Assembly (NCBI RefSeq): GCF_001905465.1
Contig: NZ_LISX01000002.1
Span: 95,763-159,762, forward strand
Reading direction: 5' to 3'
DNA length: 64,000 nt
Source: Kitasatospora sp. CB01950
GTDB lineage: Bacteria > Actinomycetota > Actinomycetes > Streptomycetales > Streptomycetaceae
Shown here one piece after another: positions 49,059 to 57,968 of this stretch; positions within the stretch are counted from its first letter, which is position 1; each line of letters starts with the position of its first letter. A program made the position numbers and the translations under genes. The notes under the pieces were generated by a model. The model searched no databases. It was given only the letters and a program-made list of their open reading frames with translations, and was not told the DNA's origin.

Positions 49059-50798
49059 CTACTTGGCGGACTTGAGGCCGATGGCCGCGTAGTCGAGCTG
49101 GCCGGCCCAGACCGGGTGGGCGTAGGCGCCGGCGATGTTGGAGCCGACCAGGACGGGCTTCTTCTGCCAGACCAGCGGGACGGCGGGCGAGAGGTCCATG
49201 ATCTTGGCGTCCAGGGCGAGCCAGGCGGCGTTGGCCTTCTGGAGGTCGTCCATGCCGGCGATCCGGTCGAGTTCGGCGTTGACGGACGGGTCGTTGAACC
49301 GGGTCATGTTGCCGTTGTTGCTCTTGTCCTTGATCGCCCGGCCGTCGAAGATCATCGGCAGGAAGGTACCGGCGGACGGGTAGTCGGGACACCAGCCGAG
49401 GCTGGTGAGTCCGGGCTGCTTGTCCTTGTCGCCGACGATGGAGTTGACGGCGGTGGGGTCGACGGTGGTGATGGTGACGTCCACGCCGACGCGCTTCAGG
49501 GAGGCCTGGATGGACTCGGCCTGCGGCTTGCCGCCGGTGGAGGTGACCATCTCGGTGGAGAAGCCGTTCGGGAAGCCGGCTTCGGCGAGCAGCTGCTTGG
49601 CCTTCTCGGGGTCGCCGGCGGGCTTGATCATGAAGTGGTCGACGGCCGCGCCGGCGGTGAGCACGGGCGGCAGGTAGGTGGTGGCGATCTCGTTGAACGC
49701 GGGGCCGCCCATGGCGCCGGCGAAGGACTCCTTGTCCACCGCGTACTGCATCGCCAGGCGGACCTTGGCGTTGTCGAACGGGGCCTTGGTGTTGTTCATG
49801 TCCAGCTTGGTGGTGCAGCCGGCGTTCTCGCTGACCAGGCGCTTCTTCACGTCGGGGTTGGTGAGCACCTCGGAGATCTTCGAGGGAACCAGGTCGACGT
49901 AGGAGACGGCGTTCTTGTCGTCGCCCTGGTCGGCGATCAGGCGGTCGGCGATGCCGCCGCCCTTGAGGGTCTGGTCGACGACGATCTTGTCGGGGTAGGC
50001 CTTGCGGACCGGGTCGGTGGCCTGGTCCCAGTTGGTGTTGCGGACCAGCACCATGCGCTTGCCGCGGTCGTAGCTCTCGATCTTGTAGGGGCCGGAGGAG
50101 ACCGGGTGGTTGGAGTAGTTGGCGCCGGCCTCCTTCGCCTTGGGCACCGGCGAGAAGGTGGGCAGGGAGGTGGTGAAGGCGAACTCGGCGACCGGGCGCT
50201 TGAGGTGGAAGACGATGGTCTTGGCGTCGGGGACCTCGATGGCCTCCTTGCCGAGCCGCTCGCCGCTCAGCGGGCCCTGGTAGCCGGCCGGGGCGTTGAG
50301 GTAGCGCACCGCGTAGTCGGGGCCGCCGGCCAGCTCCGGCGAGTACGACCGCTCGACGTTGTACTTGATGTCGTCGGCGGTGATCGGGGTGCCGTCCTCG
50401 TACTTGAGGTTGTCCTTCAGGTGGAAGGTCCAGGTCTTCGCGCCGTCGCTGGAGGTGCCGAGGTCGGTGGCCAGGTCGGCTTCGAGCTTCAGGCCCTCGG
50501 CGCCGGGGGCGGCCTTGAAGGTGGTCAGGGTGCGGTAGAGCATCCGCACGCCGACGTCCATCACGGGCATGGTCCAGTTGCGGGCCGGGTCGAGCTGGTC
50601 GAAGTCCTGGTTGGACAGGATGGTCAGGGTGCCGCCCTTGACCGGGGTGCCGCCGATGATGCCGTCGCCCGCGGTGGTCACCCCCTGCTGTCCGCCGTTG
50701 TCGCCGCCGTCGTTGGAGGTGCTGCTGCACGCGCCGAGGGCGAGGGTGAGGGATGCCGTGATGACCGCCGCGAGGGCGGCGTGGGTACGCCTGTTCAT
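49059..50798 (-). CDS. ABC importer solute-binding lipoprotein (SBP family 5)
   Basis: 579 residues. Lipoprotein signal with lipobox LALGAC (Cys at about residue 24), a Ser/Asn/Gly linker, then the family-5 binding fold: GTLTILSNQDFDQLDPARNW, YRTLTTFKAA, KTWTFHLKDNLKYEDGTPIT A, and PLVWQKKPVLVGSNI near the end. Family 5 proteins bind peptides, nickel or sugars; here ligand is unknown, and the galactosidase downstream leaves open an oligosaccharide. ATG at 50798 has CGGAG upstream. Confidence 0.9.
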   Translation of the reverse strand: MNRRTHAALAAVITASLTLALGACSSTSNDGGDNGGQQGVTTAGDGIIGGTPVKGGTLTILSNQDFDQLDPARNWTMPVMDVGVRMLYRTLTTFKAAPGAEGLKLEADLATDLGTSSDGAKTWTFHLKDNLKYEDGTPITADDIKYNVERSYSPELAGGPDYAVRYLNAPAGYQGPLSGERLGKEAIEVPDAKTIVFHLKRPVAEFAFTTSLPTFSPVPKAKEAGANYSNHPVSSGPYKIESYDRGKRMVLVRNTNWDQATDPVRKAYPDKIVVDQTLKGGGIADRLIADQGDDKNAVSYVDLVPSKISEVLTNPDVKKRLVSENAGCTTKLDMNNTKAPFDNAKVRLAMQYAVDKESFAGAMGGPAFNEIATTYLPPVLTAGAAVDHFMIKPAGDPEKAKQLLAEAGFPNGFSTEMVTSTGGKPQAESIQASLKRVGVDVTITTVDPTAVNSIVGDKDKQPGLTSLGWCPDYPSAGTFLPMIFDGRAIKDKSNNGNMTRFNDPSVNAELDRIAGMDDLQKANAAWLALDAKIMDLSPAVPLVWQKKPVLVGSNIAGAYAHPVWAGQLDYAAIGLKSAK

Positions 50799-50878
50799 GA
50801 GTGCACTCCGGTACTGGGGGCCGCTCAACCGGGGATCCGTGCCGCCCGGGGACTGGCCCGCTCTGAGGTGTGACCCGT

Positions 50879-50908
50879 AACATAGTAATGTGAAATTGCA
50901 CTGCGCAA
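50879..50908 (-). promoter_or_regulatory. Candidate promoter of the ABC importer operon
   Basis: On the minus strand TTGCGC (50908-50903) and TATGTT (50884-50879) are 18 bases apart, about 80 bases before the start of the binding-protein gene. The region is clearly A/T-rich. TGCAATTTCACATTAC in the spacer may also hold a regulator site. Confidence 0.5.
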
Positions 50909-51017
50909 TGAGGCGGTCGGACCGTTACCGAGACGTGTCATTGACTCCCGCCCGAAAGTGCAACTGATTTTTCCACCACGCCTGTTGACCGCGCCCCCGC
51001 GAAGGAGCCCGCCCCCG

Positions 51018-52469
51018 ATGGCCGACCAGTCCGTGCTGCACACCGGCAGCCACGACCTCCCCGTCACCCCCGCCCTGTCCGCCTACATGTCCGACCAGTG
51101 GGCCCCGACCCCGCTCTCCGCCGACCTGCGGGTCCCCGGCCACGGGTACCTCGCGGGCCGCCTGGCCCGGATCGCCGCCGCCTTCCCGGGCGAGCGACTG
51201 CTCGTTCCCGCCGGGCAGTTGAAGGTCCGCAGCAACGACTGCGACTACCGTTTCCGCCCGAACAGCGCCTACGCCCACCTCACCGGACTGACCGGCGAGG
51301 AGCAGGTCGGCCACGTCCTGGTGATCGAGCCCGACGGCGAGGGCGTCCTCTACCTGCGGCCGCGCTCCGACCGGTCCGACGGCACCGGCGCGTTCTTCCG
51401 CGACCGCCGCTACGGCGAGCTCTGGGTCGGCCGGCGCGCCGACCTCGCCGAGGCCGCGAACCTCACCGGCCTCCGCGCCGCCCACCTCGACGACCTGCCG
51501 AAGCTGTTCACCGGCTCCGTCCCCACCCGCGTCCTCTCCGACGTCGACCCCGTCCTCGACGCGCTGACCGGCCGCCCGCACGCCGACCACACCGTCCGCG
51601 ACGGCCAGCTGGCCGCCGCGCTCAGCGAGCTGCGTCTGATCAAGGACCCGTGGGAGGTCGAGCAGCTGCAGCTCTCCGTCGACCACACCGCCGCCGGCTT
51701 CGCCGACGTGGTCCGCGCCCTGCCCGCCGCGCTGCGCCACCACCGCGGCGAGCGCATCCTGGAGGGCGCGTTCAACGCCCGTGCCCGCGCCGAGGGCAAC
51801 GGCACCGGCTACGAGACCATCGTCGCCTCCGGCGCGCACGCCTGCGTGCTGCACTGGATCCGCAACGACGGGCCGCTCGACCCCACCCAGCTCCTGCTGC
51901 TGGACGCGGGCGTGGAGACCGACACCCTCTACACCGCGGACATCACCCGCACCCTCCCGCTGTCCGGCACCTTCTCCTCCGCCCAGCGCGACGTCTACGA
52001 ACTCGTCCTCGCCGCCCAGAGCGCCGGCATCGCCACGCTGCGCCCCGGCGCGTCGTTCCGCGACTTCCACCGCGCGGCAATGCGGGTGATCGCCGAGGGC
52101 CTCTCCGAGTGGGGCGTGCTGCCCGTCTCCGCCGAGGAGGCGCTGCGCGAGGACTCCGGCCTGTACCGCCGCTACACCCTGTGCGCCAGCGGCCACATGC
52201 TCGGCCTGGACGTCCACGACTGCGCGAAGGCCCGCGCCGAGACGTACCTGGACGGCGTCCTGGAGGAGGGCATGGTGCTCACCGTCGAACCCGGCCTCTA
52301 CCTGCAGCCCGACGACCTCACCCTGCCGCCCGCGCTGCGCGGCACCGGCGTCCGCATCGAGGACGACCTGGTCATCACCGCCGACGGCGCCCGGCTGATG
52401 TCCTCCGCGCTGCCGCGCACGGTGGACGGCATCGAGACCTGGATGGGCGAGCTGCTGTCGGAGCGCTGA
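51018..52469 (+). CDS. Aminopeptidase P-family (Xaa-Pro) metallopeptidase
   Basis: 483 residues of the M24B family. An N-terminal creatinase-like domain (about 50-220: NDCDYRFRPNSAYAHLTGLT) is followed by the pita-bread domain. Metal ligands are the two Asp in LLDAGVETDTLYTADITRT, His in ASGHMLGLDVHD, Glu in LTVEPGLYLQP and Glu in GVRIEDDLVIT. Removes an N-terminal residue before proline. ATG at 51018 has GAAGGAG eleven bases upstream. Divergent from the peptide-type importer, so both may serve peptide use. Confidence 0.9.
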   Translation: MADQSVLHTGSHDLPVTPALSAYMSDQWAPTPLSADLRVPGHGYLAGRLARIAAAFPGERLLVPAGQLKVRSNDCDYRFRPNSAYAHLTGLTGEEQVGHVLVIEPDGEGVLYLRPRSDRSDGTGAFFRDRRYGELWVGRRADLAEAANLTGLRAAHLDDLPKLFTGSVPTRVLSDVDPVLDALTGRPHADHTVRDGQLAAALSELRLIKDPWEVEQLQLSVDHTAAGFADVVRALPAALRHHRGERILEGAFNARARAEGNGTGYETIVASGAHACVLHWIRNDGPLDPTQLLLLDAGVETDTLYTADITRTLPLSGTFSSAQRDVYELVLAAQSAGIATLRPGASFRDFHRAAMRVIAEGLSEWGVLPVSAEEALREDSGLYRRYTLCASGHMLGLDVHDCAKARAETYLDGVLEEGMVLTVEPGLYLQPDDLTLPPALRGTGVRIEDDLVITADGARLMSSALPRTVDGIETWMGELLSER

Positions 52470-52518
52470 CCCGACAACCGGATGATCGGGTGGGCGGTGC
52501 TGTGCAGGCTCGGCTGCC

Positions 52519-53898
52519 ATGACCGACCGCATCGCCCGCCTGCCGGCGCAGCTCCCCGATCTGAACAGCGTCACCGGCGTCCGGGCGGTGGCCGAGGACG
52601 GCTCGCGCAGGGCGACCCCGCCTTCCTCGCCGACCTCGGCCTCGCCGAACGTCTTGACGAATGCCCCGGCGGCGCCGGGGAGGTGTGGCAGTACCGGAGC
52701 GTCTTCGACCACCTGGTCCGGCTGCTGACGACCACGCCCGGCGCGGAGCACGTCCGCCGGGCGCTCGGCCTGCTCACCACCGCACCGGCCGCCGACCGGC
52801 GGGTGCAGCGCCTCGCCGCCTCGATGCCGGCGTCCGGTCAGCGGCCCGCGGCCCTCGACGCGGTGTTCGCCGACCCCGCCTCGCAGGAGCTGCGGGCCTG
52901 CCTGGTCCACGAGTTGGTGCTGCGGAGCACGAACGTCGCCGCGCTGCCCCGGCTCCTCGCCTGGGCGACGCCCGCCCCCATCGCCCACCATCCGCTGGGC
53001 GCTTCGCCGACCCCGCCTCGCAGGAGCTGCGGGCCTGCCTGGTCCACGAGTTGGTGCTGCGGAGCACGAACGTCGCCGCGCTGCCCCGGCTCCTCGCCCG
53101 GGCAACGGCGCCCCCTTCACCCACCATCCGCTGGGCGCTTCGCCGACCCCGCCTCGCAGGAGCTGCGGGCCTGCCTGGTCCACGAGTTGGTGCTGCGGAG
53201 CACGAACGTCGCCGCGCTGCCCCGGCTCCTCGCCCGGGCAACGGCGCCCCCTTCACCCACCATCCGCTGGGCCCACTGCCGCTGACGCGCTCGCCGCTGG
53301 AGATCCTCGCCGACCTGCCGAGCCTCGGCGCGCAGGTCACGAGCCGTGCGCCCGCCCCGGGCAAGCAACTGACGTCCCGTCGCGGCGCGGTGCTCCCGCC
53401 CGCCGCCGCCGAGACCACCACGCCCGAGCTGGGCGCTGCGCCGGCCCGGGCCGTGGCCGGCTGGGCGGAGGAGTCCAACGGCCGGATCGAGCCCGGGTGT
53501 TCGCGTTCGCCGAACCGCTGCCCGTCGCGTCCGTGCCCGGGGCCCTGCACGCCCTCGGCCTGGAGTGCCTGGCCGGTGTGCGGCCCGCCGCCTTCTCGGT
53601 CTCCACCTGCCCGCCCGCCGAGGCCTGGCGCATCCTGTTCGCCGCAGCCTCCGCCGGTGGCGCCTACAGTTCCGGCAGCCGCGGCGCGTACGGCCGCCTC
53701 GCCGCCCGGAAGTCCGTCACCGCCCTCGCCGACGTCGGCCGCGACACCGTCGAGTCCCGCGCCGCCGCGTACCGCCGGTTCACCTTCGACGCCCCCACCT
53801 CCCCCTGGTTCGACCGCATCGCCCGGGACGTCGCGCTCGCCGCCCTCACTCCCGACGGCCGCCGCCTCGCCGTCCTCGCGGCCACCGACACCGACTGA
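52519..53898 (+). pseudogene. Decayed DUF6183-type gene with internal repeats
   Basis: Starts MTDRIARLPAQLPDLNSVTG, but the frame breaks near 52600. The sequel in another frame (GDPAFLADLGLAERL, WQYRSVFDHLVRLL) then meets repeats of 137 and 136 bases that shift frame again. The C-terminal part resumes at 53497 as FAFAEPLPVASVPGALHALG and GGAYSSGSRGAYGRLAA, which is the conserved end of streptomycete DUF6183 proteins. At least three frame changes are needed, so this is inactive. Function of the family unknown. Confidence 0.75.
52866..53272 (+). repeat. Three tandem ~137-bp direct repeats inside the pseudogene
   Basis: Copies start at 52866, 53003 and 53139 (TTCGCCGACCCCGCCTCGCA). Period 137 then 136 bases; copies are nearly identical over the first ~95 bases, and copies 2 and 3 also share the GGGCAACGGCGCCCCCTTCA spacer. 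Each encodes ELRACLVHELVLRSTNVAAL in a different frame. High identity points to recent duplication after or during gene decay. Confidence 0.9.
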
Positions 53899-53907
53899 CG
53901 CGCGCCG

Positions 53908-54585
53908 TCAACTCCCCTTCGGCGCATACCGCAGCAGCACCACGTCGCCGACCGTCTCGACGCCCAGCAGCAGCATCCGGTGCGCGCTGCCGCCCGGGAA
54001 CGCCGCCGGGTACACGAACCGCGGCGCCCCGGCCTCGCCGACCAGCAGCGGCGCCACCGCCAACTGGATCTCGTCGGCGAGGCCCTGCGCCAGGAACTGC
54101 GTGTGGATCCGCCCCCCGCCCTCCACCATCAGCCGCCGCACGCCGCGACCGGCCAGGTCGTCGAGCACCGCGCCGAAGTCGACCGCCTCCCCGGTGGCGA
54201 CCACCTCGGCCAGCCCGTCCAGGGTGTCGCGCAGCTTCGACGCGGCCGCGTCGGTGGTGTAGACGACCTTCTCGCCGCCGAAGTGCCAGAAGTTGAGCCC
54301 CCGCGGGAGGTCGCCGTTCGCCGTGACCGTCACCTTCAGCGGGTACGCCGGCCTGCCCGCCGCCACCCGCGCGGCCCGCCGCTGCTCGCTGTTGACGAGC
54401 AGCCGCGGATTGTCCGACCGCAGCGTGTTCCCGCCGACCAGGATCGCGTCCGACTCGGCCCGCACCCGGTCCACCCGGTCGAAGTCGGCGGCGTTCGACA
54501 GCAGCAGCCGCTCTGCCGAGGCGTCGTCGATGTACCCGTCGATCGAGGTGGCGACGCTCAGCAGCACGAAGGGCCGCTCGGCCAT
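53908..54585 (-). CDS. RibD C-terminal / dihydrofolate reductase-family protein
   Basis: 225 residues of the RibD-C reductase fold. FVLLSVATSIDGYIDDASAE start, ILVGGNTLRSDNPRLLV, GVRRLMVEGGGRIHTQFLAQ GLADEIQLAVAPLLVG are the hallmarks of pyrimidine reductase/riboflavin-type enzymes. No deaminase domain and no riboflavin genes nearby, so it is likely a paralogue with an unknown substrate. ATG at 54585; the next gene upstream on the same strand ends 29 bases away, so a two-gene operon with the nitronate monooxygenase-like gene is likely. Confidence 0.85.
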   Translation of the reverse strand: MAERPFVLLSVATSIDGYIDDASAERLLLSNAADFDRVDRVRAESDAILVGGNTLRSDNPRLLVNSEQRRAARVAAGRPAYPLKVTVTANGDLPRGLNFWHFGGEKVVYTTDAAASKLRDTLDGLAEVVATGEAVDFGAVLDDLAGRGVRRLMVEGGGRIHTQFLAQGLADEIQLAVAPLLVGEAGAPRFVYPAAFPGGSAHRMLLLGVETVGDVVLLRYAPKGS

Positions 54586-54614
54586 GGTGGCTCCGTTCTT
54601 CGGGTCGTGGGGGG

Positions 54615-55631
54615 TCACGCGCGCCGGGCTTCCTCCCACAGCGCGCGGGTGACCTCCGCCGCGCCGCCCTCGCGGGCCGAGGCGTGGGCGGTGCCCGCCC
54701 ACAGGTGCATGCCGGAGGGGTCGTCGTGGCGGGCGGCGGCGGCGCGCAGCGGCTGGGTGAGGTGGTGGACCTCGGGGTACGCGGCGGGGGCGTGGCCGTC
54801 GTGGCGGGCGATGAAGGCGTTGCGCAGGGCGCGGGCGGGGCGGCCGGTGAAGACCCGGGTGACGGTGGTGTCGGGGATCTCCACGAGGGCCCGGCGGTGG
54901 GCGGCGGAGGCCCCGGACTCGTCGGTGCGCAGGTACGCGGTGCCGAGTTGGGCGGCGATCGCGCCCGCGCGCAGGGCGGCGGCGACGGCCGGTCCGTCGC
55001 CGAGGCCGCCCGCGGCGATCAGCGGGAGCGGCGTCACTTCCCGTACGGTGGCGAGGAGTTGGATCAGCGGGAGGGTGCCGGGGACGTCCTCGGCGCGGTG
55101 GGTGCCGCGGTGGCCGCCCGCCTCCGGGCCCTGGACGACCAGGGCGTCGAGGCCGAGCGCGGTGGCGGCGCGGGCCTCCTCCGGGCCGGTGACGGTGCCG
55201 AGTTGGCGGATCCCGGCGGCCCGGATCGCGGCGGCCTCGTCCGGCCCGGGCAGGCCGAAGGTGTAGGAGACGTACGGCACCGGGTCGCGCAGCAGGGCCT
55301 CCAGCTTGGCCTCCCAGCCGTCCCGGTCGGGCCGGATGCCGGCGGGCAGCTCGACGCCCCACCGCTCGGCCTCGGGGAGCAGCCGCTCACGGTACGCGGC
55401 GACCGGCCCGGGGTCGGACGGCGGCGCGGGCACGAACAGGTTCAGCCCGAACGGGCGGTCCGTCAGCTCGCGGGTGCGGCGGATCTGTTCGAGCGTCGAG
55501 TCGACCGTCCGGTACCCGGCGGCGAGGAAGCCGATGCCGCCCGCGCCGTTCACGGCCGCGACCAGCTCGGGGGTGCTCGGCCCGCCCGCCATCGGGGCCG
55601 CGATCAGCGGCACCTCCCAGTCGAATGCCAT
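54615..55631 (-). CDS. Nitronate monooxygenase-like flavoenzyme
   Basis: 338-residue FMN-dependent TIM barrel (2-nitropropane dioxygenase family). PLIAAPMAGGPSTPELVAAV start; GGIGFLAAGY; LNLFVPAPP; VVQGPEAGGHRGTH with the FMN-site His; PLIAAGGLGDGPAVAAALRA GA phosphate loop; QLGTAYLRTDESGASAAHR. Oxidises alkyl nitronates, a defence against propionate-3-nitronate-type toxins, though physiological substrate is unproven. ATG at 55631 has GAGGGAG upstream. Confidence 0.87.
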   Translation of the reverse strand: MAFDWEVPLIAAPMAGGPSTPELVAAVNGAGGIGFLAAGYRTVDSTLEQIRRTRELTDRPFGLNLFVPAPPSDPGPVAAYRERLLPEAERWGVELPAGIRPDRDGWEAKLEALLRDPVPYVSYTFGLPGPDEAAAIRAAGIRQLGTVTGPEEARAATALGLDALVVQGPEAGGHRGTHRAEDVPGTLPLIQLLATVREVTPLPLIAAGGLGDGPAVAAALRAGAIAAQLGTAYLRTDESGASAAHRRALVEIPDTTVTRVFTGRPARALRNAFIARHDGHAPAAYPEVHHLTQPLRAAAARHDDPSGMHLWAGTAHASAREGGAAEVTRALWEEARRA

Positions 55632-55736
55632 GCCGCTCCCTCGCCTCCACGCGCGCCGATCCGGTCGCCCCCACCCTACGTCCGCGCCCGATCCCCCCGA
55701 CGCTCCCTCGTCCGGCGGCCGTGGGACACTCCCCGG

Positions 55737-56249
55737 ATGCTGCTGACCTGGATCGCCGAAGTGGCGGACGAACCACTGGCGCTGGAGCCGGACGACCGGC
55801 CGGTGGAGTGGAGGACCAACACCTGGCGGCTGAGCACGGACGACGCCGAGCGACGGGCACTGTCCGTGCGGGAGGTGGCGGCCGCCTTCGAGGAGACCGC
55901 CGACCGCATCCGGCGGCGCATCCGGGAGCGGGGCTTCTCCGGGGTCGCCACCTTCTACGTGTGGCACGACGAGCAGGCCGGCCAGCTCCGCTGCTCGACC
56001 GGGTCGGTGCCCGCCGACCGCCTGCCGTTCGGCGCCGCGTACCTGCCGGTCGACGACCTCGGCCCGATCGTCGAGGGCTACCTGCGGGACGAGGAACCGG
56101 GCCTGGTCCCCTGGGCGGGCCTCGTCACCGTCACCGACCGGTCGGTACTCGACGAGCCCGAGCCGGAGTTCCCGCCGTTCCCGGTGTGGGTGCGCGGTGT
56201 CGGCGCGGCCCCGGTTCCGAGGCCGGGAGAGCATCCGCCGGTAGCGTGA
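55737..56249 (+). CDS. Streptomycete hypothetical protein
   Basis: 170 residues, soluble and acidic. LTWIAEVADEPLALEPDDRP, helix REVAAAFEETADRIRRRIRE, strands GVATFYVWHDEQAGQLRCST and AYLPVDDLGPIVEGYLRDEE. Unrecognised family; looks like a small alpha/beta protein. Divergent from the nitronate monooxygenase gene with about 105 bases between. ATG at 55737; ribosome site weak (CCCCGG), so leaderless translation is possible. Confidence 0.65.
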   Translation: MLLTWIAEVADEPLALEPDDRPVEWRTNTWRLSTDDAERRALSVREVAAAFEETADRIRRRIRERGFSGVATFYVWHDEQAGQLRCSTGSVPADRLPFGAAYLPVDDLGPIVEGYLRDEEPGLVPWAGLVTVTDRSVLDEPEPEFPPFPVWVRGVGAAPVPRPGEHPPVA

Positions 56250-56334
56250 CGGGCGTCACATCTGCAGGGTCGTCACATTCGGGGGGCCTGTTCGGTCAGT
56301 CCTTGCAGAAGCACACACGACAAGGAGCCCGACC

Positions 56335-56808
56335 GTGGACGCACGCATCGACTACTTCGGCAACCCGCTCGCCGGGAAGATCCTCAAGCACATCAACTCG
56401 GCCGGCGCCGCCATCGGCGGGTCCGCGCTGCCCGCCGCCACCCAGGAGCTGGTGAAGATCCGCGCCAGCCAGATCAACGGCTGCGGCTTCTGCACCGACA
56501 TGCACACCAAGGACGCCGTGCACGCCGGCGAGACCCACCAGCGCCTGCACCTGGTCGCCGCCTGGCGCGAGGCCACCTGCTTCACCGAGGCCGAGCGTGC
56601 CGCACTCGAACTCACCGAGCAGGGCACCCGGATCGCCGACGCGGCGGGCGGGGTCGGTGACGAGGCCTGGGCGGAGGCCGCCAAGCACTTCGACGAGGAG
56701 CAGCTGATCGCCCTGGTCGGCCTGATCGCGCTGATCAACACCTACAACCGGGTCAACGTGATCATCCGCCAGCCGGCGGGCGACTACGTCCCCGGACAGT
56801 TCGCCTGA
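56335..56808 (+). CDS. AhpD-like / carboxymuconolactone decarboxylase-family protein
   Basis: 157 residues with the AhpD core: LVKIRASQINGCGFCTDMHT KDA, where CGFC is the redox CxxC and the following His completes the peroxidatic site; ALELTEQGTRIAD helix; LVGLIALINTYNRVNV. Likely a thiol-dependent peroxidase. ATG-equivalent start is GTG at 56335 with AAGGAG eight bases upstream. A strong terminator follows. Upstream GACGGGCGTCACATCTG-CAGGGTCGTCACATTC contains direct CGTCACAT repeats. Confidence 0.88.
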   Translation: MDARIDYFGNPLAGKILKHINSAGAAIGGSALPAATQELVKIRASQINGCGFCTDMHTKDAVHAGETHQRLHLVAAWREATCFTEAERAALELTEQGTRIADAAGGVGDEAWAEAAKHFDEEQLIALVGLIALINTYNRVNVIIRQPAGDYVPGQFA

Positions 56809-57313
56809 CGCCCCGCCCCTGTCGCGGCGCCCCCGGGCCCCGCGACAGGGGCGGACACCCGCGCGGCGGCCGCCCGGACGTCCGCCTCCCGGACGACGAA
56901 CTCCGCCGGCGTCCACCGTCCGCCGCAGCACCAGCAGTACTGGTTGAGCAGCCTGGCCAGCGCCTTCTCGTCCTCGCCCACGCCACGTAGCTCGCGCTCG
57001 GTCACCGCCCTGGCGAACTCCAGCGGCGTCATCCTCCCCGCCACCGCCCGGCCCGCGAGGCTCCGCAGCAACCACCGTTCCCCGTCGGCCTGTTCGGGCC
57101 GGCTCAGCCCGAACTCGTCCACCACCTGCCGCAGCAGCGCCTCCAGCTCGAACGCCGACTCCCGCCGCCCCCGCCCCGCCCCGCCAGGTCGCACAACGTC
57201 GGTGAGTCGCACCCTTCGGCCACCAACTCGGCTGCTGCCATGGGCAGTTCGTCGGTGCTCAGCTCTTCCGCCCGATACCGCAGCGCCACCTCTCGCACGC
57301 GCTGCACGTCCAC
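56784..57313 (-). pseudogene. Frameshifted member of a tandem gene pair
   Basis: From GTG at 57313: VDVQRVREVALRYRAEELST and ELPMAAAELVAEGCDSPTLC DLAGRG, then the frame fails in a G-rich run near 57175 (minus strand GGCGGGGCGGGGCGGGGGCGG). The matching continuation ESAFELEALLRQVVDEFGLS and QYCWCCGGRWTPAEFVVREA lies in another frame. The whole aligns with the intact neighbour at 57428. The tail runs into the terminator, so its original end is unclear. A sequencing slip in the G run is possible. Confidence 0.65.
56813..56854. terminator. 15-bp hairpin terminator
   Basis: Perfect stem CCGCCCCTGTCGCGG / CCGCGACAGGGGCGG around a 12-base loop, five bases after the AhpD-like stop. It also lies at the end of the leftward frameshifted gene. 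Confidence 0.85.
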
Positions 57314-57427
57314 CGTCCCGCTCACCGCTCCCCCGCCTCCCCACCCGAACGCACCCAGCACCCAGCACCCAGCACCCGAGGCACTGGCTCGCACCGCGGC
57401 TTCAACGCCGCTCCGCCCATGGACACT

Positions 57428-57907
57428 TCACTCGCCGACACGGCGCCCCTCGGCCACGAGCGCCGCCGCGGCGGCCCGCACCCTCGCCTCCCACTCGGCG
57501 AGCACCTCGGGGTTCCCGTCCGCGACGCACCCCTCGCAGCAACCCTCCATGACGCTCCGGCAGAACGCCGACTCCCGTTCGCCCTCCGCGTACTCCAGTC
57601 CGCCGACCGTCGCCACCGCTTCGGCCAACGAGTCGAGCTCACCGGAGTACAGACGGCCGGCGAGGTCGCGCAGCGCCCACCGCTGGGCCTCCTCCTGCCC
57701 GGGCCGCTGCACGCCGAGCTCGTCGAGCGCCTGCCCCCACAGCTGCTCCAGCTCGTCGCGCGGCTCCCGGCCGTTGCACCCGGCCAACTCCCGCAGCGCC
57801 GGCGAGTCGTCGCCTTCGGCCAGCAACTCGGCTGCCACCATGGGCAGTTGCTCGTAGCGCAGCTGCCCGACGACCTGACGCATCGCCATCACACGCAGAG
57901 ACTCCAT
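57428..57907 (-). CDS. Hypothetical protein, intact copy of the tandem pair
   Basis: 159 residues, helical and acidic: SLRVMAMRQVVGQLRYEQLP, MVAAELLAEGDDSPALRELA, DELEQLWGQALDELGVQRPG, then a Cys-rich segment CRSVMEGCCEGC that may bind metal. It aligns with the frameshifted gene immediately downstream on the same strand (shared ELPM.AAEL.AEG.DSP.L..LAG). Family unrecognised. Ribosome site near ATG at 57907 is weak. Confidence 0.65.
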   Translation of the reverse strand: MESLRVMAMRQVVGQLRYEQLPMVAAELLAEGDDSPALRELAGCNGREPRDELEQLWGQALDELGVQRPGQEEAQRWALRDLAGRLYSGELDSLAEAVATVGGLEYAEGERESAFCRSVMEGCCEGCVADGNPEVLAEWEARVRAAAAALVAEGRRVGE

Positions 57908-57968
57908 GCGCCGCAGCCTGCCAGCCGAGGCACCCTCCCGACCAGCGGTTTTCCCGTGGCTCGGCGGG

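Noticed and set aside
52659..53368. CRISPR-like array suggested by spaced repeats
   Set aside because: Repeats are ~95 bases or longer, tandem at 136-137 bases and part of a coding sequence; no 25-40-base repeats with unique spacers and no cas genes.
53980..56249. Long plus-strand frames over the RibD-like and nitronate monooxygenase genes
   Set aside because: Antisense shadows; only the last part (from 55737) has protein-like composition and is listed as a gene.
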